Assembly (NCBI RefSeq): GCF_000719265.1
Contig: NZ_JOFL01000002.1
Span: 62,001-126,000 of the forward strand
Direction of reading: 5' to 3'
Origin: Streptomyces roseoverticillatus
GTDB lineage: Bacteria; Actinomycetota; Actinomycetes; Streptomycetales; Streptomycetaceae
Length of the DNA stretch: 64,000 bases
Shown: positions 7,404 through 16,138 of the stretch, in pieces
Layout of the letters: every line of letters starts with the position of its first letter
How positions within the stretch are numbered: the stretch's first letter is position 1
Position numbers and translations under genes: made by a program
The notes under the pieces: generated by a model
The model's input: the letters and a program-made list of their open reading frames with translations, nothing else
What the model was told of the DNA's origin: nothing
The model's database searches: none

Positions 7404-8863
7404 GCCGGCGTGAACCACACCTTGTCGCGGCCCGGGTCCGCCTCGATCACCCGCACCCGCATCCGGTGCCCCGGCGCCAGCAGCGGCCCGTCCCTGTCCC
7501 CCTCGACGTGGCCGATCACGGCGGGCTCGTAGAGGTGGACGGTGCCGGCGGTCGGCCGGTCCTCCTGGACGTCCACCACGTACGCGTCGAAGACCTGGCC
7601 GATCCGGTCGCGCAGCAGCGCCGCCTCGACCAGGTCCACGCACTCCCGCTCCACCTGGCCCGCGCGCCGCGCCCCCGTCTCCATCTCGCCGGGCAGGGCG
7701 TCGAGGGCGGCCCGCACCCACTCGGGCGGTCCGGCGCCCTGGACGGCGGCGAGGCACAGCTCGCCGGTGTAGCGGTCGACGAGGCGGCGCAGGGGAGCGG
7801 TGCAGTGGGCGTACGGGGCGGCGAGGGCGGCGTGGCCCGGATCGGCCGGCACCGGGTGTCCGGTGGGGCGTTCGCGGTCGAAGACGGCGTAGCCGGCGCC
7901 CCGCAACAGCGCCGTGCACTCCTGCAGGAAGGCCGCGTGCTGAGGACGGGACGGGTCGAGCGCGCGGATCACCTCTCCGTACGGCATGTCCTCCGGCCAG
8001 GTGACGCCGAGGGCGCGGGCCACGCGCCGCAGCCGGCCGACCGCGTGCTCGGACGCGGTGGGGAGCGTGCGCAGGACGCCGGTGCCCGAGCGCAGCATGA
8101 GGCCGGCCGCGGCCATGCCGGTCATCAGGGACACCTGGGCGTTCCAGCCTTCCGCCGGCAGGGGAGTGCGATAGGCGAGCGCGTAGTGGCCGTCGCGGCG
8201 CACGATCTCCTGCTCGGGCACGTTGAGCGAGATCCCGCCCCGGGCGCGCTCCAGCGCCTCCCGGAGCGGCCCGATCTCGCGCAGCAGGGCCAGCGGCTCC
8301 TCGGCGATGCCGGTGTCGATCGCGTGCTGGACGCCCGCGTAGTCGAGCCGGGCCCGGCTGCGGACGAGCGCGCGCCGTAGGTCCGTCCCCGCCACCCGGC
8401 CGTCCGCGTCGAGGTCGAAGCGCCACAGCAGGGCCGGCCGGTCGTGGTCGGGGAGGAGGCTGGCGGCGCCTTCGCCGAGGACGTCCGGGTGCAGGGGGAC
8501 ACGCCCGTCGGGGTAGTAGAGGGTCATGACGCGGCGGTGCGTCTCGGCGTCGAGGGCCTGCCCGGGGCGGACGAACGCGGCGACGTCGGCGATCGCGTAG
8601 TGGACGCGGAAGCCGCCGCCCGCGCGCCGCTCCAGGTACATGGCCTGGTCGAGGTCCTTCGCGCCCGGCGGGTCGATGGTGAAGAGCGGCAGGCCGGTGG
8701 CGTCGTGCGCCGGGAGGCGGGGGTGCCGCGCGGCCTGCTCGGCCTCCGCGAGGACGGCCGCCGGGAAGTCCTCGGTCACGCCGGTGTCCTCACGCAGCCT
8801 GCGCAGAGCGGCCCGCAGGGGACTGCCGTCCGCGTCGGTCACGTGCATCTTGCGGCGGGGCAT
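7400..8863 (-). CDS. RNB-domain exoribonuclease (RNase II/R family)
   Basis: A 487-residue 3'-5' exoribonuclease of the RNB family. The catalytic block is FTIDPPGAKDLDQA, with Asp64, Asp70 and Asp72. The fourth position, Asp in E. coli RNase II, is Gln73. The RNB core continues through HYAIADVAAFV, TLYYPDGRVPLHP and AHCTAPLRRLVDRYTGE. The protein is much shorter than RNase R (about 800 residues): there is little room for N-terminal cold-shock domains, and the last 60 residues look like a single OB/S1-like fold. It probably degrades short or unstructured RNA in the cytoplasm. It is divergent from yaaA. Confidence 0.9.
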   Translation of the reverse strand: MPRRKMHVTDADGSPLRAALRRLREDTGVTEDFPAAVLAEAEQAARHPRLPAHDATGLPLFTIDPPGAKDLDQAMYLERRAGGGFRVHYAIADVAAFVRPGQALDAETHRRVMTLYYPDGRVPLHPDVLGEGAASLLPDHDRPALLWRFDLDADGRVAGTDLRRALVRSRARLDYAGVQHAIDTGIAEEPLALLREIGPLREALERARGGISLNVPEQEIVRRDGHYALAYRTPLPAEGWNAQVSLMTGMAAAGLMLRSGTGVLRTLPTASEHAVGRLRRVARALGVTWPEDMPYGEVIRALDPSRPQHAAFLQECTALLRGAGYAVFDRERPTGHPVPADPGHAALAAPYAHCTAPLRRLVDRYTGELCLAAVQGAGPPEWVRAALDALPGEMETGARRAGQVERECVDLVEAALLRDRIGQVFDAYVVDVQEDRPTAGTVHLYEPAVIGHVEGDRDGPLLAPGHRMRVRVIEADPGRDKVWFTPA

Positions 8864-9071
8864 GGGACGAGCGTATTTCCGGTGCGGGCGCGGGGCACGG
8901 CGAGCGGCGTGGCGGCGCCGGGCGGGCGGGTGACGGTTGCGGCGTCAGGGATCCGTGAGAAGGAATTAGGCTCGTCGGGGCGTGCGAGGAGCCGTGCCGC
9001 CGGTGCCGAGGCCCGTGCGACCCGTGTCCGTAGTGACGCGACCCGTATCCGTACCGATGGGAGAAGACACC

Positions 9072-9878
9072 GTGCTCGTGCTGTTGCCGCCGTCCGAGGG
9101 GAAGGCCGCCGCCGTCGGAACCGGCGCCGGGGCCGTACTGGAGGTCGGTGCGCTGTCGCTGCCGGGGCTGACCGGGGCGCGGGAGGCCGTGCTGACGGAG
9201 CTCGTGGAGCTGTGCGCGGGCGACGAGGACAAGGCGGCGGAGGTGCTCGGCCTGTCCCCGGGGCTGCGGGGCGAGATCGCCAAGAACGCGGCGCTGCGGA
9301 CCGCGGGCACCCGCCCGGCGGGGGAGGTCTACACGGGCGTGCTCTACGACGCGCTGGGCCTGGCCTCGCTGGACGCCGCGGCGCGGGAGCGGGCGGAGCG
9401 GTCCCTGCTGGTCTTCTCGGGGCTGTGGGGCGCGGTCCGCGTCGGTGACGCGATCCCCTCGTACCGCTGCTCGATGGGCGTGAAGCTGCCGGGCCTGGGC
9501 GCGCTGGGCGCCCACTGGCGCGGGGTCATGGACGCCCACCTGCCGCAGGAGGCAGGCGACGGGATGGTCCTCGACCTCAGGTCGGCGGCGTACGCCGCCG
9601 CGTGGAAGCCGAAGGGCGAGGTCGCGGAGCGGACGGCGACGGTCCGGGTGCTGCAGTCGAAGGTCGTGGACGGGGTCGAGAAGCGGTCCGTCGTCAGCCA
9701 CTTCAACAAGGCCACCAAGGGGCGGCTGGTCCGGGACCTGCTGACGGCGGGCGCGGAGCCCGGCGGGCCCGCGGAGCTCGCGGAGGCGCTGCGCGACCTC
9801 GGGTACGCGGTGGAGGGGAGCGCCCCGGCGAAGGGCGGGCGGCCGTGGGCGCTGGACGTGGTCGTGACGGAGCTCTGA
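9072..9878 (+). CDS. yaaA: Peroxide stress protein YaaA family (DUF328)
   Basis: A 268-residue YaaA protein. The E. coli member limits free iron and oxidative DNA damage under H2O2 stress and binds DNA. The signature start VLVLLPPSEGK lies at the N-terminus when translation begins at GTG 9072; GGGAGA just upstream serves as ribosome-binding site. ATG 9057 would add five residues. Other family marks are YTGVLYDALG, FSGLWGAV, and DLRSAAYAAAWKP followed by VSHFNKATKGRLVRDL. It is divergent from the RNB gene. A direct repeat (GCGACCCGTRTCCGTA) lies in the leader between them. Confidence 0.9.
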   Translation: MLVLLPPSEGKAAAVGTGAGAVLEVGALSLPGLTGAREAVLTELVELCAGDEDKAAEVLGLSPGLRGEIAKNAALRTAGTRPAGEVYTGVLYDALGLASLDAAARERAERSLLVFSGLWGAVRVGDAIPSYRCSMGVKLPGLGALGAHWRGVMDAHLPQEAGDGMVLDLRSAAYAAAWKPKGEVAERTATVRVLQSKVVDGVEKRSVVSHFNKATKGRLVRDLLTAGAEPGGPAELAEALRDLGYAVEGSAPAKGGRPWALDVVVTEL

Positions 9879-9936
9879 CGAAGTAGAAGAAGTCCTGAAG
9901 CGCGGGGCTGCAGCAGGGGCGGGGCTGCAGCGCCCT

Positions 9937-9953
9937 GTTGCGCATGATGCAAC
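9937..9953. promoter_or_regulatory. Candidate IclR/GntR-like operator before eda
   Basis: GTTGCGCATGATGCAAC is an imperfect palindrome (GTTGC...GCAAC), followed by a second GTTGCG half-site at about 9958-9963. It sits 40 bp upstream of the KDPG aldolase GTG, in a plausible repressor position. The regulator is not in the window. Confidence 0.4.
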
Positions 9954-9994
9954 GCTCGTTGCGCCAGCCGTAACGGGGGGAACAGGATGGCGGC

Positions 9995-10630
9995 GTGACA
10001 GCCTCTGTCCTCGGCCTCGCCCCCGTCCTCCCCGTCGCCGTCCTCTCCGACGCGGCCGACGCCGTGCCCCTCGCCCGCGCGCTCGTCGCGGGCGGGCTCC
10101 CGGCGATCGAGGTGACGCTGCGGACGGACGCGGCCCTGGACGCGATACGGGCCGTCGCCGCGGAGGTGCCGGAGGCGACCGTGGGCGCGGGCACGGTCCT
10201 CTCCCCGGCCCGGGCCGCCGCGGCCGTACGGGCCGGGGCCCGCTTCCTGGTGAGCCCCGGCTGGACGGACCCGCTGCTCGCGGCGCTGCGGGAGGCGGGG
10301 GTGCCGTTCCTGCCCGGCGTCTCGACGGTGTCGGAGGTCATGGCCCTGCTGGAGCGCGGGGTGCGCGAGATGAAGTTCTTCCCCGCGCAGGCGGCGGGCG
10401 GCGCCCCGTACCTCGCCTCCCTGGCTTCGCCGCTGCCCGAGGCCCGCTTCTGCCCCACGGGCGGCATCGGTCCGGCCACGGCCCCCGCGTACCTCTCCCT
10501 GCCGAACGTCGGCTGCGTGGGCGGCTCGTGGATGCTCCCCGGGGACGTCCTCGCGCGCCGCGACTGGGGGCGGGTGGCGGAACTGGCCCGGGAGGCCGCG
10601 GGGTTGCGGCACGGCACGGCCCCGGCCTGA
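9995..10630 (+). CDS. eda: 2-dehydro-3-deoxyphosphogluconate (KDPG) aldolase
   Basis: A 211-residue class I aldolase that splits KDPG to pyruvate and glyceraldehyde-3-phosphate in the Entner-Doudoroff and uronate pathways. Active-site motifs are present: PAIEVTLRT (Glu39) and REMKFFPA, where Lys127 forms the Schiff base, plus CPTGGI for phosphate binding near the C-terminus. The length is typical (about 210). The GTG at 9995 follows GGGGGGAACAGG. No sugar kinase or dehydratase adjoins, so the pathway partners lie elsewhere. Homologues may accept related 2-keto-3-deoxy acids. Confidence 0.92.
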   Translation: MTASVLGLAPVLPVAVLSDAADAVPLARALVAGGLPAIEVTLRTDAALDAIRAVAAEVPEATVGAGTVLSPARAAAAVRAGARFLVSPGWTDPLLAALREAGVPFLPGVSTVSEVMALLERGVREMKFFPAQAAGGAPYLASLASPLPEARFCPTGGIGPATAPAYLSLPNVGCVGGSWMLPGDVLARRDWGRVAELAREAAGLRHGTAPA

Positions 10631-10713
10631 CGGGGATCACTCCTGGCGCACCGCCAACTCCCGCCCGTGCGGCACCCCTTCACAGTCACGCCACCCGCGC
10701 GCAGTCTGAACGC

Positions 10714-12192
10714 ATGACCCCCCTCTCCGGAAATCCGTTCACCCTCGGAGTGGCCTCCGGCGATCCCCTGCCGGACTCCGTGGTGCTGTGGACCCGGCTC
10801 GCCCCCGCGCCCCACGAGCCGGGCAACGGGCTGCCCGCCGACGGCAGCATCGCCGTCCAGTGGGAGCTCTCCGAGGACGACACCTTCCGCCGCGTCGTGC
10901 AGAGCGGCACCGCCGCCGCGCCCGCCGCCGACAGCCACACCGTCCACGTGGACCTGCGCGGCCTCGGACCCGACCGCGTGTACTGGTACCGCTTCCGCGC
11001 CGACCGCTGGATCAGCCCCGTGGGCCGCACCCGCACCGCGCCCCGGCCCGACGCGGCCGTCGCCACGGCCCGCTTCGGCCTGCTCTCCTGCCAGCAGTTC
11101 GACGAGGGCTACTACACGGCCCTCGGCCACCTCGCCCGCGAGGACCTCGACGCGGTGTTCTTCGTCGGCGACTACATCTACGAGAACGCCATCAACGCCC
11201 AGGGCGGCGCCCGCCGCCTGGCGGACCCGCTCCCGTCCTTCTACGACCACTGGACGCTCACCCTGGAGGACTACCGGCAGCGCTACGCCCTCTACAAGTC
11301 CGACCCCGAGCTCCAGGCCGCGCACGCCGCCCACCCCTGGTACGTCACCTGGGACGACCACGAGGTCGCGAACAACTACGCGGGCGACATCTCGCAGGAC
11401 AACGACCCCGTCGACCAGTTCCGCGCCCGCCGCGCCGCCGCCTACCGCGCCTACTGGGAGAACATGCCGCTGCGAAGACCGCAGCGCCCCGACGGGCCGG
11501 ACATGAACCTGTACCGCCGCTTCTCCTACGGGCGGCTCGCCCAGTTCGACATCCTCGACACCCGCCAGTACCGCTCCGACCAGGCCTACGGGGACGGCTG
11601 GCACGCCCCCGGGCCCGAGACGCGGGACCCCGCCCGCACGATCACCGGCGACGCGCAGGAGCGCTGGCTCCTCGACGGCTTCCGCGCCTCCACCGCCACC
11701 TGGAACGTCGTCGCCCAGCAGGTGGCCTTCTCCCAGCACAAGGAGACGCCGGACGACGACGCCCGGGTCAGCATGGACACCTGGGACGGCTACTCCGCCT
11801 CCCGCGGCCGCGTCCTGGCCGGCGTCGGACAGGCCGGCATCCAGAACCTGGTGGTCCTCACCGGCGACGACCACGTCCACTTCGCGTACGACGTGAAGAA
11901 GGACTTCGACGACCCGGACTCGGCGACGCTCGGCGTGGAGCTCCTCGGCACCTCCGTCTCCAGCGGCTTCGACGGCGACGAGCGGCTCCCGGACTGGGAG
12001 ACGACGCTCGCCGCCAACCCGCACCTGAAGTACTACGACGGACGGCGCGGGTACGTGGTGGTGACGCTCGACCCGCAGCGGGTGCGGGGCGACTTCCGTA
12101 CGATCGCGAAGGTCACGACGCCGGGCGCGCCCATCGCGACCGCCGCGTCGTTCGTCTCGGAAGTGGGCGCGCCGGGGCTCCACCGGGCGTGA
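10714..12192 (+). CDS. PhoD-like phosphodiesterase / alkaline phosphatase D
   Basis: A 492-residue protein with the PhoD layout: an N-terminal beta-sandwich (FTLGVASGDPLPDSVVLWTRLAP) and a metallophosphatase core from about residue 120. Visible metal-site motifs are LLSCQQ, FFVGDYIYE, YVTWDDHEVANNY and VVLTGDDHVHF. Such enzymes cleave phosphomonoesters and diesters using Ca/Fe. Secreted PhoDs carry a Tat signal, but from the ATG at 10714 the protein starts directly in the sandwich. The open frame upstream shows no twin-arginine stretch, and no ribosome-binding site is evident, so a cytoplasmic form or a leaderless transcript is possible. Confidence 0.88.
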   Translation: MTPLSGNPFTLGVASGDPLPDSVVLWTRLAPAPHEPGNGLPADGSIAVQWELSEDDTFRRVVQSGTAAAPAADSHTVHVDLRGLGPDRVYWYRFRADRWISPVGRTRTAPRPDAAVATARFGLLSCQQFDEGYYTALGHLAREDLDAVFFVGDYIYENAINAQGGARRLADPLPSFYDHWTLTLEDYRQRYALYKSDPELQAAHAAHPWYVTWDDHEVANNYAGDISQDNDPVDQFRARRAAAYRAYWENMPLRRPQRPDGPDMNLYRRFSYGRLAQFDILDTRQYRSDQAYGDGWHAPGPETRDPARTITGDAQERWLLDGFRASTATWNVVAQQVAFSQHKETPDDDARVSMDTWDGYSASRGRVLAGVGQAGIQNLVVLTGDDHVHFAYDVKKDFDDPDSATLGVELLGTSVSSGFDGDERLPDWETTLAANPHLKYYDGRRGYVVVTLDPQRVRGDFRTIAKVTTPGAPIATAASFVSEVGAPGLHRA

Positions 12193-12311
12193 TGCGCCCC
12201 GGAACCAGTGCATCCCGTCACACCAGCCCCCTGAATAACATGTAAGCCCCAAGTATTGGCCGCGGTCATGACACCATGGTTGAACGGACGACAACCCATG
12301 GAGCGCGACGC

Positions 12312-13604
12312 ATGACGGATCCCGGCCAGGACACGGCCGAGCAGCAGCAGCAGCAGCCCGCCCGGCCCGCCGAACGGGACCCCGCGGGCCCCGGCATATC
12401 CGGGGCCCGCGCCACGAGCCTGATCGTCACCCTCGTCCTCGGCGGCCTGACCGCGCTGCCACCGCTCTCCATGGACATGTACCTCCCGGCCCTCCCGGAG
12501 GTCACCGGCGCGCTCCACAGCCCCGCCGCCACCGTCCAGCTCACCCTCACCGCCTGCCTCATGGGCATGGCGCTCGGCCAGCTCGTCGTCGGCCCCATGA
12601 GCGACAAGTGGGGGCGCCGCCGCCCCCTCCTCGCCGGCATGGTCGTCTACGTCCTGGCCACCGCCGCGTGCGCCCTCGCCCCCACCGCCGGGCTGCTGAT
12701 CGGCTGCCGCCTCGTCCAGGGCCTCGCCGGCGCCGCCGGCATCGTCATCGCCCGGGCCGTCGTGCGCGACCTCTACGACGGCGTCGCCATGGCCCGCTTC
12801 TTCTCCACCCTCATGCTGATCTCCGGCGTGGCCCCCGTAGTCGCACCCCTCATCGGCGGCCAGATCCTGCGCCTGACCGACTGGCGCGGCGTCTTCGTCG
12901 TCCTCACTGCCGTCGGCGTGCTGCTCACCCTCGCCGTGTGGCGCTTCCTCCACGAGACCCTCCCGCCCGAGAAGCGCCAGACCGGCGGCCTCGGCGCCGC
13001 CCTGCGCGCCATGGGTGCCCTCCTCGCGGACCGCGTCTTCACCGGCTACATGCTCGCGGGCGGCTTCGCCTTCGCCGCGCTCTTCGCCTACATCTCGGCG
13101 TCGCCGTTCGTCGTCCAGGACATCTACGGGGCCTCCCCGCAGACCTTCAGCCTCCTCTTCGGCCTCAACTCCATCGGCCTCGTGCTGGTCGGCCAGATCA
13201 ACGGCAAGCTGCTCGTCGGCCGGGTGAGCCTCGACAAGGCCCTCACCGTGGGCCTTGTCGTGATCGCCCTGGCCGCCACGGCCCTGTTGCTGATGGCCTC
13301 CGGCGTCTTCGGCAAGGCGGGCCTCGCGCCGATCGCGGGCGGGCTGTTCGTCCTGATGTCCGCGATGGGCCTCGCCATGCCCAACACCAACGCCCAGGCC
13401 CTGATGCGCTCCCGCGACGCCGCGGGCTCCGCCTCCGCGCTGCTCGGCACGTCCACGTTCCTGCTGGGCGCGCTGGTCTCCCCGCTCGTGGGCATCGCGG
13501 GGGAGGGCACGGCGGTGCCGATGGCGACGGTGCAGCTGGTGTGCGCGCTCGCGGCCATTGCCTGCTTCGCGGGGCTGTGCCGCCCCTGGCAGCGGACCGG
13601 CTGA
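12312..13604 (+). CDS. Bcr/CflA-family MFS drug exporter
   Basis: A 430-residue, 12-helix major facilitator of the DHA1 Bcr/CflA branch (proton-driven efflux, for example of bicyclomycin or chloramphenicol-type drugs). Family marks are SMDMYLPALPEVT in helix 1, LTACLMGMALGQLVVGPMSDKWGRRRPLL (motif A) and RLVQGLAGAAGIVIARAVVRDLY (motif C region). ATG 12312 has GGAG 8 bp upstream; ATG 12276 is an alternative that would add 12 residues. A glutamine run (about residues 12-16) lies in the cytoplasmic tail. The substrate cannot be inferred. Confidence 0.88.
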   Translation: MTDPGQDTAEQQQQQPARPAERDPAGPGISGARATSLIVTLVLGGLTALPPLSMDMYLPALPEVTGALHSPAATVQLTLTACLMGMALGQLVVGPMSDKWGRRRPLLAGMVVYVLATAACALAPTAGLLIGCRLVQGLAGAAGIVIARAVVRDLYDGVAMARFFSTLMLISGVAPVVAPLIGGQILRLTDWRGVFVVLTAVGVLLTLAVWRFLHETLPPEKRQTGGLGAALRAMGALLADRVFTGYMLAGGFAFAALFAYISASPFVVQDIYGASPQTFSLLFGLNSIGLVLVGQINGKLLVGRVSLDKALTVGLVVIALAATALLLMASGVFGKAGLAPIAGGLFVLMSAMGLAMPNTNAQALMRSRDAAGSASALLGTSTFLLGALVSPLVGIAGEGTAVPMATVQLVCALAAIACFAGLCRPWQRTG

Positions 13605-13634
13605 GCCGCTCCGGCGGCGCCCACCGTCCCCCGG

Positions 13635-13690
13635 TCCGGCACCGCCGGTCACGTACGTGGTGGTTTTCCGCCGCTGCGGCGGAGGAATCT
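13635..13690 (+). repeat. Intergenic palindromic repeat, copy 2
   Basis: Starts TCCGGCACCGCCGG, contains GTGGTGGTT and ends CCGCCGCTGCGGCGGAGGAAT. It is the closest relative of copy 1 (5513-5569). Confidence 0.7.
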
Positions 13691-13780
13691 TCCGAGGCGG
13701 CAGCCTCAACGATCCGCCACGACGTCGCGGCCTGGCCCTGCCCGGGCGGGCGGCCGATGCGCTGAGGCCGCGGCCGTCAC

Positions 13781-13835
13781 ATTCTTCCGCCGCCGCGGCG
13801 AGTCACCGCGACGGCGGAGTCCGGCGGTGCCGGCC
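13781..13835 (-). repeat. Intergenic palindromic repeat, copy 3
   Basis: On the minus strand it reads CCGGCACCGCCGGACTCCG and ends CGCCGCGGCGGCGGAAGAAT. The orientation is opposite to copy 2. Confidence 0.65.
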
Positions 13836-13895
13836 AAGCGGTCTGCCGTGGGTCTTCGCCGTGCGGCCGATACGCAGAGGCTGCCGCCCCGGCAG

Positions 13896-13950
13896 TTTCC
13901 TCCGCCGCGACGGCGAGCCGCCACGACGTCGCGGCCCGGCGGTGCCGGGC
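13896..13950 (-). repeat. Intergenic palindromic repeat, copy 4
   Basis: On the minus strand it reads CCGGCACCGCCGGGCCGCGA, then GTCGTGGCGG and CTCGCCGTCGCGGCGGAGGAAA. It ends shortly before the Rsm22-like gene. Confidence 0.65.
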
Positions 13951-14007
13951 CTGTCGTTCGCCGTGGCCTCGGCGGAGCCGCCCCCGGGCCCGCATAGACT
14001 CCATCAA

Positions 14008-15036
14008 ATGCACGCCCCCCATTTCCCCCGGTCCGGCGAGGAACTGCGCTCCGCGCTCGCCGGTCTCCTCGACGGTCTGCCGCCCCGCCAGGCCGCACAG
14101 GCCGTCGAGCGGCTGATCGCCAGCTACCGGGGGCTGACCCCCACCGACGCCCCCGTGCTGCGCGACCGCTCCGACGTGGCCGCGTACGCCGCCTACCGCA
14201 TGCCGGCGACGTTCGAGGCCGTCCGCTCCGCGCTGGAGGCCTTCCGCGACCGGCTGCCGGCCTTCGTCCCCGCCTCGCACGTCGACGTGGGCGGCGGCAC
14301 GGGTGCGGCGACGTGGGCCGTGGCGTCCGCCTGGGAGGGCGAGAGCCGGGAGACGACCGTCCTGGACTGGGCCGCCCCCGCCCTCGCCCTCGGCTCCGAA
14401 CTCGCCGGGACGGCCTCCGACCCGGCCCTGCGCGCGGCCCGCTGGGAGCGGGGGATCATCGGCGACGGCCTGCGGGTGCTGGACGGCACGGACCTCGTCA
14501 CCGTCTCGTACGTCCTGAAGGAGCTGACCGACGCCGGCCGGGCCGCGGTCGTCGCCGAGGCCGCCCGCGCCGCGCAGGCAGTCGTGATCGTCGAGCCGGG
14601 CACGCCGGACGGCTACCTGCGGATCATCGAGGCGCGCGACCGGCTGATCGCCGCCGGCCTCCGCGTCGTCGCGCCCTGCCCGCACAGCGGGGCGTGCCCC
14701 ATAGAGCCGGGCAAGGACTGGTGCCACTTCTCGGCCCGGGTGAGCCGCTCCTCGCTGCACCGGCAGGTCAAGGGCGGCTCGCTGGCGTACGAGGACGAGA
14801 AGTTCGCGTACGTGGCGGCCGTGCGGGGTGACCTGCCGTCGGCTTCCGCGTCCGTGCCCGCGCGTATCGTCCGTAAGCCGCAGATCCGCAAGGGCCAGGT
14901 CCTCCTCGAACTGTGCACGGCCGAGGACGGCCTGACCCGTGAGACGGTGACGAAGCGGCATGGCGACGCGTACAAGGTGGCGCGCGACGCGGACTGGGGT
15001 GACGAGTGGTCCGCCCCCGACCGGGGTGTGAGCTGA
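14008..15036 (+). CDS. Rsm22-like ribosomal small-subunit methyltransferase
   Basis: A 342-residue SAM-dependent methyltransferase-fold protein of the Rsm22/METTL17 family, which associates with the small ribosomal subunit. The SAM loop HVDVGGGTGAATWA lies at about residues 91-104, and VTVSYVLKELTD is motif IV-like. A Cys cluster, CPHSGACPIEPGKDWCHF (about 227-244), plus a late Cys in LLELCTAEDG reproduces the four cysteines that hold a 4Fe-4S cluster in mitochondrial METTL17. It likely assists 30S assembly. The ATG at 14008 gives the family N-terminus, and the longer upstream open frame runs through intergenic repeats. Confidence 0.82.
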   Translation: MHAPHFPRSGEELRSALAGLLDGLPPRQAAQAVERLIASYRGLTPTDAPVLRDRSDVAAYAAYRMPATFEAVRSALEAFRDRLPAFVPASHVDVGGGTGAATWAVASAWEGESRETTVLDWAAPALALGSELAGTASDPALRAARWERGIIGDGLRVLDGTDLVTVSYVLKELTDAGRAAVVAEAARAAQAVVIVEPGTPDGYLRIIEARDRLIAAGLRVVAPCPHSGACPIEPGKDWCHFSARVSRSSLHRQVKGGSLAYEDEKFAYVAAVRGDLPSASASVPARIVRKPQIRKGQVLLELCTAEDGLTRETVTKRHGDAYKVARDADWGDEWSAPDRGVS

Positions 15037-15100
15037 GCGCTCTGCCGGCTGCGGGCCGTGCGCGGCTGATCGCGCCCATGGCCTCCGTTGCGGCGGGCAG

Positions 15101-15155
15101 TCTTCTTCCGCCGCAACGGCGTTGAACCACGACGCCGGAGTCCGGCGGTGCCGAA
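15101..15155 (-). repeat. Intergenic palindromic repeat, copy 5
   Basis: On the minus strand it reads TTCGGCACCGCCGGACTCCG, then GTCGTGGTT and CGCCGTTGCGGCGGAAGAAGA. It lies between the convergent Rsm22-like and DDAH-like genes, where its hairpin could also act in transcript termination. Confidence 0.7.
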
Positions 15156-15192
15156 CCCGCCGCAACCTCGGCGAAGTTCCGCAGGCCGGGCG

Positions 15193-16023
15193 CTAGCCGC
15201 GTAGCTCCTGCGTGCAGCACTTCACGCTGCCGCCGCCCTTGAGGAGTTCGCCGAGGTCCATGCCGATCGGCTCGTAGCCCCGGGCCCGCAGCGGGTCGAA
15301 GAGGCCGACCGCCGCCTGCGGCAGCAGCACGTGGCGGCCGTCGGAGACGGCGTTGAGGCCCAGCGCCGCCGCGTCCTCCTCGCTCGCGACGAGGGCGTCG
15401 GGGAAGAGCCGTCTCAGCACTTCCCGGCTGCCCGCGGAGAACGCGCCGGGGTAGTACATGATCTCGTCGTCGGTGGAGTCGTCGAGGACGCACAGCGCGG
15501 TGTCGAGGTGGTAGTAGCGGGGGTCGACGAGGTCGAGGCCGATCACCGGCCGGCCGAAGAACTCCTGGGCCTCGGGGTGGGAGAGCGGGCTGCTGCGGAA
15601 GCCGCGCCCGGCGAGCAGCCAGGAGGCGGTGACGGCGAAGTCGCCCTCGCCCTCGTTGATGTGCTCGGGTTCGAGCACGTCGGCGTAGCCCTGCGCGCGG
15701 AACCAGGCCGCGTGGAGCGCGGCTTCCTCGGCCCGCTCGGGGTGGGCGAAGCGCGCGCCGAGCACCCGGCCGTCCACGACGGTCGCGCCGTTGGCGGCGT
15801 AGACCATGTCGGGCAGCTCGCGCCGGGGTTCGAGCTCCTCGACGGTGTGCCCGAGGGCCAGGTAGCGGTCCCTGAGGTCCTCCCACTGCGCGAGGGCGAG
15901 GGGGATATCGACCGGCTTGCCCGGATCCATCCAGGGGTTGATGGAGTAGGTGACCCTGAAGTGGGCCGGGGGGCACATCAGATAGCGCCGCGGAGTGGCT
16001 GCGCGTGGAGCTGTACTACGCAA
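15193..16023 (-). CDS. Amidinotransferase / dimethylargininase (DDAH)-like hydrolase
   Basis: A 276-residue member of the guanidine-modifying superfamily. Relatives hydrolyse methylated arginines to citrulline, or arginine-type substrates. Marks are RYLMCPPAHFRVTYSINPWM at the N-terminus, a substrate-binding EGEGDF, the catalytic-His segment YYHLDTALCVL, and the nucleophile Cys in the C-terminal GGGSVKCCTQEL. The start chosen is TTG 16023, because GAGGAG lies 7 bp upstream and the conserved PRRYLMCPP sequence follows; the longer frame upstream is not conserved-looking. In other Streptomyces such genes often neighbour ornithine aminotransferase, but none is visible here. Confidence 0.82.
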   Translation of the reverse strand: MRSTAPRAATPRRYLMCPPAHFRVTYSINPWMDPGKPVDIPLALAQWEDLRDRYLALGHTVEELEPRRELPDMVYAANGATVVDGRVLGARFAHPERAEEAALHAAWFRAQGYADVLEPEHINEGEGDFAVTASWLLAGRGFRSSPLSHPEAQEFFGRPVIGLDLVDPRYYHLDTALCVLDDSTDDEIMYYPGAFSAGSREVLRRLFPDALVASEEDAAALGLNAVSDGRHVLLPQAAVGLFDPLRARGYEPIGMDLGELLKGGGSVKCCTQELRG

Positions 16024-16138
16024 GGAGTGCTCCTCACGGTGGTGTCGGGCACGCACGGGATCGTCGTGCGTGCCCAAATAGTCCACGCTGCAAGGGCTTT
16101 GGCGCATGAACCGTACGGGTGGTTTACCGCTGGCTCAC

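Larger units (their letters stand above)
13605..14007. repeat. Gene-free stretch filled with three copies and one fragment of the intergenic repeat
   Basis: This 403-bp interval holds no credible gene. It contains one plus-oriented element (13635-13690) and two minus-oriented ones (13781-13835 and 13896-13950). A fragment, CGCCACGACGTCGCGGCC at about 13715-13732, repeats part of the last copy. Matched inverted pieces (GAGGCGGCAGCCTC near 13694 and its complement near 13877) suggest rearranged copies. Confidence 0.7.
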
